DNA from: Petrosia ficiformis
Lineage: Eukaryota > Porifera > Demospongiae > Haplosclerida > Petrosiidae
NCBI GenBank assembly: GCA_947044365.1
Contig: OX345639.1
Span: forward strand, 941,501-1,005,500
DNA length: 64,000 nucleotides
Direction of reading: 5' to 3'
The number at the start of each line of letters is the position of its first letter. The stretch's first letter is position 1. The position numbers were made by a program, and so were the translations under genes. This document shows positions 59,388 through 64,000 of the stretch, one piece after another. The notes below the pieces were generated by a model that worked only from the letters and a program-made list of their open reading frames with translations, was not told where the DNA came from and made no database searches.

Positions 59388-60894
59388 TAGTGTAACTGTA
59401 TCATTCATACTTATAGTGGAGAGAAACGAGTTCTGGAAGGCAATTCTATGTTAATACCAAAGAAATTAAAGCTGAGCGTAAAACTAGAGTTTCTTAAAGA
59501 ACGCATTGAACAGCTGGTTTCTGATATAAATATGAAACGAAAGAGAGATTCAGAGATGTTGGAAGGTATGTACTATTGTACTAAATTAAGAACATGTAAA
59601 TTAAGATCTTTATGTTGTGTATTAAATACAATGGAACATGAATGTGAATAGTCTTTAGTAACATTACTATTTCATACTTCATAGCTAAATGTTGTATATA
59701 GTGAAACCTCTCTATTCCAAGCTCCTGAAATGAGGACACCTCTGTATTGAGGACACTTTAAAAAGTCTCAAACTGTGCTTTATAATATAAATTTACCCCT
59801 GAAACGACTGTAATCAGGAGAGTTCACTTGGTCTCAATGGTGTCTGGAATATGGAGGTTCCACTGTAGTATCTACTGTATGCACAATATAGCATGTTTAT
59901 TTTTGCATAGAATTTAGAAAAAATCTTGAACAGCAGACAAACATAGCTGTTTCAAGAATGGAAGGATCTGTTTATGGAGTGTATGACAATACTAATAGAA
60001 CAATTGAAGAGAAACTACAAGAGTTCATGATGGTTATGGCCAGAATTGGTAAGTATGTTACTGTAACAAAATACTGCTTTCCATCTGGTTTCCATTACAT
60101 ACTTGTTACCATGTTGTGTATAGCATCGATCCAGACAAAGGTGTTAACATGAAGTCCAAATTAGTCTCACTATGCCCAGAGGCATAGACCGTGACAAAGC
60201 ATTATTGTGTGACGCTTCTTTGCCTGGATGTTATACATGACATGTTATTATACGAATTTGGAAAAAAACAAGTATGTCTACTTGTAACTGAACACTGTGA
60301 GGATTAGAATATATAATTAAACTGGAAACACATATATAATGTGATTGGCTTGACCTACTGGACTTTAGATTAGTTTATATACAAGGTTAATTTATATATC
60401 ATTGGATTCCCTCTCATTCTTGTGGCCTGTTTCCAAGGTAACTGTTGCTGTAAGACTGTATCTATATTCTTTAATAATAATTTTTTTAAATTTCCTTTGT
60501 ACTGCCCATCTTTCACTATTTATGAATTCCAGACCAATAGTACCAGTCATGTGACTACTTTAATTAACTGAAATAATATTAGGCTTATTAAAAGGTTTCA
60601 GTTTTGTAACTAATAGTCCCTACTATTGGTCAGTTTTTATTTCAGTATTGCAATTGATCTATAATTTAGTTGTAATCTAAAATTATAATACTAAAAGTGG
60701 TTTCAGTTAACACATCATGATACTGTGATTTTGTCTCATTACATAATCTAACAGTAATCAGTTACAAATTGATAGGACAATGTGATAATGGTATACCTCA
60801 TTGCCTAACAGAAAAACAAGAAGCTGAATTGGAAGAGTTCAAGCGTGTCTTGGGACTACTCTATAGGTCATCAGTAATGGCTCCAGAAGTTTGA
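59209..60894 (+). CDS. SYCE2: Synaptonemal complex central element protein 2
   Basis: Four coding exons: 59209-59306, 59417-59565, 59911-60048 and 60812-60894; 155 codons. SYCE2 assembles with TEX12 into fibres of the synaptonemal complex central element during meiotic prophase. The core aligns with mammalian SYCE2: LEFLKERIEQLVSDINMKRK (human pattern DILQKRAQELIENINKSR), EFRKNLEQQ (NFRNSLKTK), YGVYDNTNRTIEEKLQEFMM (YQIYNDHNKIIQEKLQEFTQ), then an ELEEFKRVLGLLY end. Almost the whole protein is predicted coiled coil after a 35-residue acidic head. It lacks the long disordered C-terminal tail of mammals. A pogo-like MITE copy lies in the second intron and a TTAGTTATAG-family repeat in the third. 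Confidence 0.9.
59697..59875. mobile_element. MITE, second copy of the CAGTG-AACC family
   Basis: Shares AATGAGGACACCTCTGTATT and TATAATATAAATTTACCCCT with 43797-43970; ends in GGAGGTTCCACTGTAGTA. Lies in SYCE2 intron 2, ending only about 35 bp before the acceptor of exon 3. Confidence 0.7.
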
Positions 60895-61135
60895 CACCAG
60901 AGCTATAAACTATAAAGAACAACAATATCACTTGTATAAATTATAAATTGTTTATCAAAATCTTGTTTATTGATAAGCTGTATATGGAAAGTTTGTTATT
61001 CATTAACAGTTGTATTGTATTATTTATTATACTGGATGAATCTGTGTTTGGACTGAAAGGGATACGTATAAAATCTCATCTTCAAAATAATTATAGGAGT
61101 AAAATCCAGCTACTCCTGTGATTGACCTGTGAGAA
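60895..61135. other. Tail-to-tail spacer, SYCE2 / DCAF10
   Basis: 241 bp, A/T-rich, with TTTATTGATAAGC and TTTATTATACTGG runs. No gene seen. The two 3' untranslated regions probably meet or overlap here. Confidence 0.6.
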
Positions 61136-62545
61136 TTATAGTTTTGGTTGATAGAAAGAAACATTTCCATTGTTGTCACCGACAGCTAATAGTAAGTCTA
61201 TGGGAGAGAATTTACAGCAAAGTGGAAACGTTCCACGTGCGCCATTAGACTTCATTAACGTCACTGTGTTCATTTCATCAGAGGTTGTTGGCCAAAAGAA
61301 ACTAGTAGCATCATCAATAGATTTTCGTTTCAATATAGCACTTTCAATATCCAGCAGATTGGGTGTGAAGGAAAGCAAGCGAACACCTAGTTTGTGAGGA
61401 GAAGCAATGATTCGACTACATCTACTAACACAACCTCGTTTTTCTTTAAGAGTTGCAAAACGAGGCTCTTCTGTTGCGTATAACAAAGATTCATCCAATA
61501 CATTTGAGCCAATTGAAAATGATCTTAATAGATTATTAAACTGTAGCTTTTTTTGGTTTATTCTTGCACATAACGTCCAGTCTTTTGTTTCAGCACCCAC
61601 AAAACTTGTTTTTTTCGTTGTACACCTCATTAACATAAGTGAAGTGTTTGGAATGCATTCAATATGTGAAAAGTTTGATATACTAGCTCCAGACACAGGA
61701 ATAAAATCTTCCTCATCGACATATCTAATACGATTTCGTTTACCAAATGACGCCAGACTTGGATTCATTGCTAAATAGAGTTTAAGATTTTCATTGAAGC
61801 AGACATTTTTAGGATCGATGTCATTAGCTAAATGTCGTAAATTGAGGTTTTCAATTATATACAAGGATCCTCCACTTTTTGATGTCATTACAAATTGTTT
61901 ATTGCCATAAAGTACGTGCTTTTCCTGAGCAATGCACATTTGGTTAAGTAATGGACAATTCAATAACATTCCACAATGTAGATCCTTTTCGAGCTGTACA
62001 CCTTTCACTTCATAGGCAGGAAGATACCAATAGAATACCTGACCATCGTTGTCAGAAGTAAGTAACCAATCTAAATCAGGTACATGCAGTATTCGATTCA
62101 CTCTCTGTGAATGTGCTCGGAAGGTATTTAACGGTTCTTTGAACTTTCTAACATCCCAAATGCCAATTCCACCACTGTTATCTCCACAGACAAACTTTCT
62201 ATCACTTGTAAAAGTTAATGTAGATATGGATGATTTTCCATGTGCATCCCATACTGTGTGTTTTATTTTCCCTCTGTTGGGATCGTACAAGTGCAGGTGC
62301 TCACCAGTAGCTGCTGCAAGTAAAATCCCATCTGGAGAGAAACTGAGGTCGGACACAAACTCTGGAATATACCTCGAAGGACGTCTGGTACCCAGCTCGA
62401 CTACACGTTTAGGAGCCTCACACACATTTCTAATCTGCATGAGTGGATAGAGAAGTGCTTCCAGTAAGTATGGATTCGTAGCGTTTCTTCTCATTTTAGA
62501 AGTCTCAATGCAGGAAATCAAACTGCTGTTTACATGTAAGTCCAT
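61136..62545 (-). CDS. DCAF10: DCAF10 (WDR32), WD40 substrate receptor of CUL4-DDB1
   Basis: A single uninterrupted 469-codon frame. DCAF proteins link substrates to the CUL4-DDB1 ubiquitin ligase. WD repeats are visible: VSDLSFSPDGILLAAAT with HLYDPNRG, STLTFTSDRKFVCGDNSGGI with GIWDVRK (a DWD box for DDB1 contact), and VNRILHVPDLDWLLTSDNDG. The C-terminal pair CSRIIASPHKLGVRLLSF and FPLCCKFSPIDLLLAVGDNN then VSFYQPKL matches human DCAF10 (ISSPHGYGIRLLGF and RVSLYQPKF). Shorter at the N-terminus than human (no Gly/Ala-rich head). The middle is divergent. All spliced neighbours have several introns, so the lack of any here is notable. Confidence 0.85.
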   Translation of the reverse strand: MDLHVNSSLISCIETSKMRRNATNPYLLEALLYPLMQIRNVCEAPKRVVELGTRRPSRYIPEFVSDLSFSPDGILLAAATGEHLHLYDPNRGKIKHTVWDAHGKSSISTLTFTSDRKFVCGDNSGGIGIWDVRKFKEPLNTFRAHSQRVNRILHVPDLDWLLTSDNDGQVFYWYLPAYEVKGVQLEKDLHCGMLLNCPLLNQMCIAQEKHVLYGNKQFVMTSKSGGSLYIIENLNLRHLANDIDPKNVCFNENLKLYLAMNPSLASFGKRNRIRYVDEEDFIPVSGASISNFSHIECIPNTSLMLMRCTTKKTSFVGAETKDWTLCARINQKKLQFNNLLRSFSIGSNVLDESLLYATEEPRFATLKEKRGCVSRCSRIIASPHKLGVRLLSFTPNLLDIESAILKRKSIDDATSFFWPTTSDEMNTVTLMKSNGARGTFPLCCKFSPIDLLLAVGDNNGNVSFYQPKL

Positions 62546-63288
62546 GGTATATATATATATATATATTATTATAATTATAAAGAAAGTTTATTTTATTATT
62601 TTTTTCAGCTCTCTTTTATTTGAAGAGACACGCCTCGTACGCGTGGGGACCGGACCGGATATGCATTCTGTTATGTACCGGGGAATGTATAAGCTATCGT
62701 CAATCTGATTGGTTAAAATTCCCAATTATTAATAACGTTATTAAATTATAGCTATCATAAATTCATAGTTATCAATCCTTACAATTCTGAAACGTCCAGA
62801 TGTTATGTAATCACATCAAGCCATTTATTAAACCTTTACCAGCTACAGCCACAAAAGAGGCTTTACAATTTTGAAAAGTCCAGATGTTATGTAATCACAT
62901 CAAGCCATTTATTAAACCTTTACCAGCTACAGCCACAAAAGAGGCTTTACAATTTTGAAAAGTCCAGATGTTATGTAATCACATCAAGTCATTTATTAAA
63001 CCTTTACCAGCTACAGCCACAAAAGAGGCTTTACAATTTTGAAAAGTCCAGATGTTATGTAATCACATCAAGCCATTTATTAAACCTTATGGTAGTACCA
63101 GCTACATCCACAGCCACAAAAGAGGCTTTAACACCTGGCCTATAAATCTGCCTGTATTCAACTGCAGTAATATTATACACTCACATTGGCTATTGACAAG
63201 ATGTATATATCTGTAGTAATAACACAAAAGTTATAAATTCAATTATTGGGTTAAAAAGAAGTTAGTGTTTCAAGCACTCTTAATTAAT
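62546..63288. repeat. Spacer with 84-bp minisatellite
   Basis: About four copies at 62781-63130 of an 84-bp unit: ACAATTTTGAAAAGTCCAGA, TGTTATGTAATCACATCAAG, CCATTTATTAAACCTTTACC, AGCTACAGCCACAAAAGAGG, CTTT. The last copy is interrupted by TATGGTAGT and an extra CATCCACAG. The DCAF10 promoter must lie in 62546-62780; nothing specific seen. Confidence 0.85.
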
Positions 63289-64000
63289 TTATACAATAGA
63301 ATGTGTTACAATTGACAATGTTGTTGAAGCACTATTAATTCCATTATCTGGTATTCGGTCTTCTTTTGTTGTGGTTTTTCCACGTCCATTTGAACTTATT
63401 CTAGGTGAATACATTCCACTGTCTATCAATGGTTCACGATACTGGGAATAATTTTCACTTGGTTGCCTAAAATAATCAGAAGAAGTACTCTCGTCCAATT
63501 CCAAAAATTGAACATCTGTACTAAAATTTAACTTCTCCTTCAGTTTGGAAAATTTCTTCTTTAGTTTCGAAAACGTGAGATTATCTTTTGTGTAATTGAT
63601 TCCCTTATGTGACATGAAACACAAAATGACTTCAACTGTTAGCAATACAACACCACTGAACACTACAAGAGCAACTATAGTCCAACTGATAGCTCGGTGT
63701 GGATCTACCAACTGGTATATTGATGGTTGCGTTACTAAACAGAACACAATAAGTGCAATTGAAACAAAAGTACCAAATGCATTATCTAACCAATACTTGT
63801 AGGGCCAAGTTGTGATGAATATTACAAGAATCAGTATTGAGGCAAGCAAAAGGAAGAAATGTCTTAAAATAAAGTTTATGACAAATACTCCCAACATTAC
63901 GATTATTATTCTTCGCAATAAGTCCCATATCACCCAATATCTCTGTGAATCCTTATAAATGCTGCAATATACGTCGGTAATTGGTTTCAACTTTGGGAAA
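63289..64000 (-). CDS. C-terminal part of a multi-pass membrane protein (5' beyond window)
   Basis: The frame is open to the window edge and reads FPKLKPITDVYCSIYKDSQR and onward, so the true start is outside. Four hydrophobic segments follow at roughly residues 25-45, 46-65, 72-92 and 103-128 of the visible part (VMLGVFVINFIL, LLLASILILVIFIT, FVSIALIVFCLVT, IVALVVFSGVVLL). A charged, Lys- and Ser-rich cytoplasmic tail comes last. The segment KPxxDxYxxxYKDxxRYW followed by membrane helices is, from memory, a C-terminal module of large EGF/LRR/Ig-type surface proteins common in sponges; I cannot verify this here. Function unknown. Confidence 0.6.
   Translation of the reverse strand, partial: FPKLKPITDVYCSIYKDSQRYWVIWDLLRRIIIVMLGVFVINFILRHFFLLLASILILVIFITTWPYKYWLDNAFGTFVSIALIVFCLVTQPSIYQLVDPHRAISWTIVALVVFSGVVLLTVEVILCFMSHKGINYTKDNLTFSKLKKKFSKLKEKLNFSTDVQFLELDESTSSDYFRQPSENYSQYREPLIDSGMYSPRISSNGRGKTTTKEDRIPDNGINSASTTLSIVTHSIV

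Noticed and set aside
61170..62450. Plus-strand frames of 75-133 codons opposite DCAF10
   Set aside because: Antisense shadows; no family resemblance.

Overview
The window is AT-rich, intron-dense animal genomic DNA. All calls come from manual exon tracing: GT/AG boundaries, codon phase carried across every intron, and family motifs recalled from memory. The mix of metazoan genes (two-pore channel, RALGPS, Integrator subunit 11, a BET protein, a bHLH factor, SYCE2), very short introns, genes packed 200-1000 bp apart, and a C-terminal membrane module of a type I associate with sponge surface proteins suggests a non-bilaterian animal, most likely a demosponge. The species assignment is inference.

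Layout (twelve genes): SPCS2-like signal peptidase subunit (-, 4776 to the left edge); TMEM167B/kish-B (+, 4999-5223); secreted astacin protease with four thrombospondin modules (+, 5612-10157); degenerate Rab-like GTPase (+, 11400-14800); two-pore channel TPC2 (-, 18805-15147); RALGPS Ral exchange factor (+, 21789-30930); INTS11 (-, 37413-33168); BET double-bromodomain protein (+, 37679-50264, short and long isoforms); bHLH factor with an Orange-like segment (-, 58885-51269); SYCE2 (+, 59209-60894); DCAF10 (-, 62545-61136); and the C-terminal end of a multi-pass membrane protein (-, 64000-63289). Eight of the ten spliced models are complete and keep one frame from ATG to stop (617, 206, 773, 715, 544, 494 and 155 codons, plus the BET isoforms); SPCS2 and the last gene run off the window.

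Head-to-head pairs with short shared upstream regions are SPCS2/TMEM167B, INTS11/BET and bHLH/SYCE2. Tail-to-tail pairs are Rab-like/TPC2, RALGPS/INTS11, BET/bHLH and SYCE2/DCAF10. The genes belong to unrelated housekeeping pathways: secretion, snRNA processing, chromatin reading, meiosis and endolysosomal calcium. I see no operon-like logic beyond shared promoters.

The introns hold most of the novelty. There are many minisatellites with 18-92 bp units and several inverted-repeat DNA transposons. The latter include a foldback element with repeat-built arms inserted in a 70-bp satellite, a hAT-type element built of GATTAC repeats with a perfect 8-bp target duplication, a pogo/Tigger remnant inside an 18-bp minisatellite, and a 768-bp element with 5'-TATGTGACC ends. 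There is also a pair of inverted tRNA-derived SINEs, and a minisatellite that has repeatedly copied the 3' end and splice donor of a RALGPS exon. I found no CRISPR array, rRNA or functional tRNA gene.
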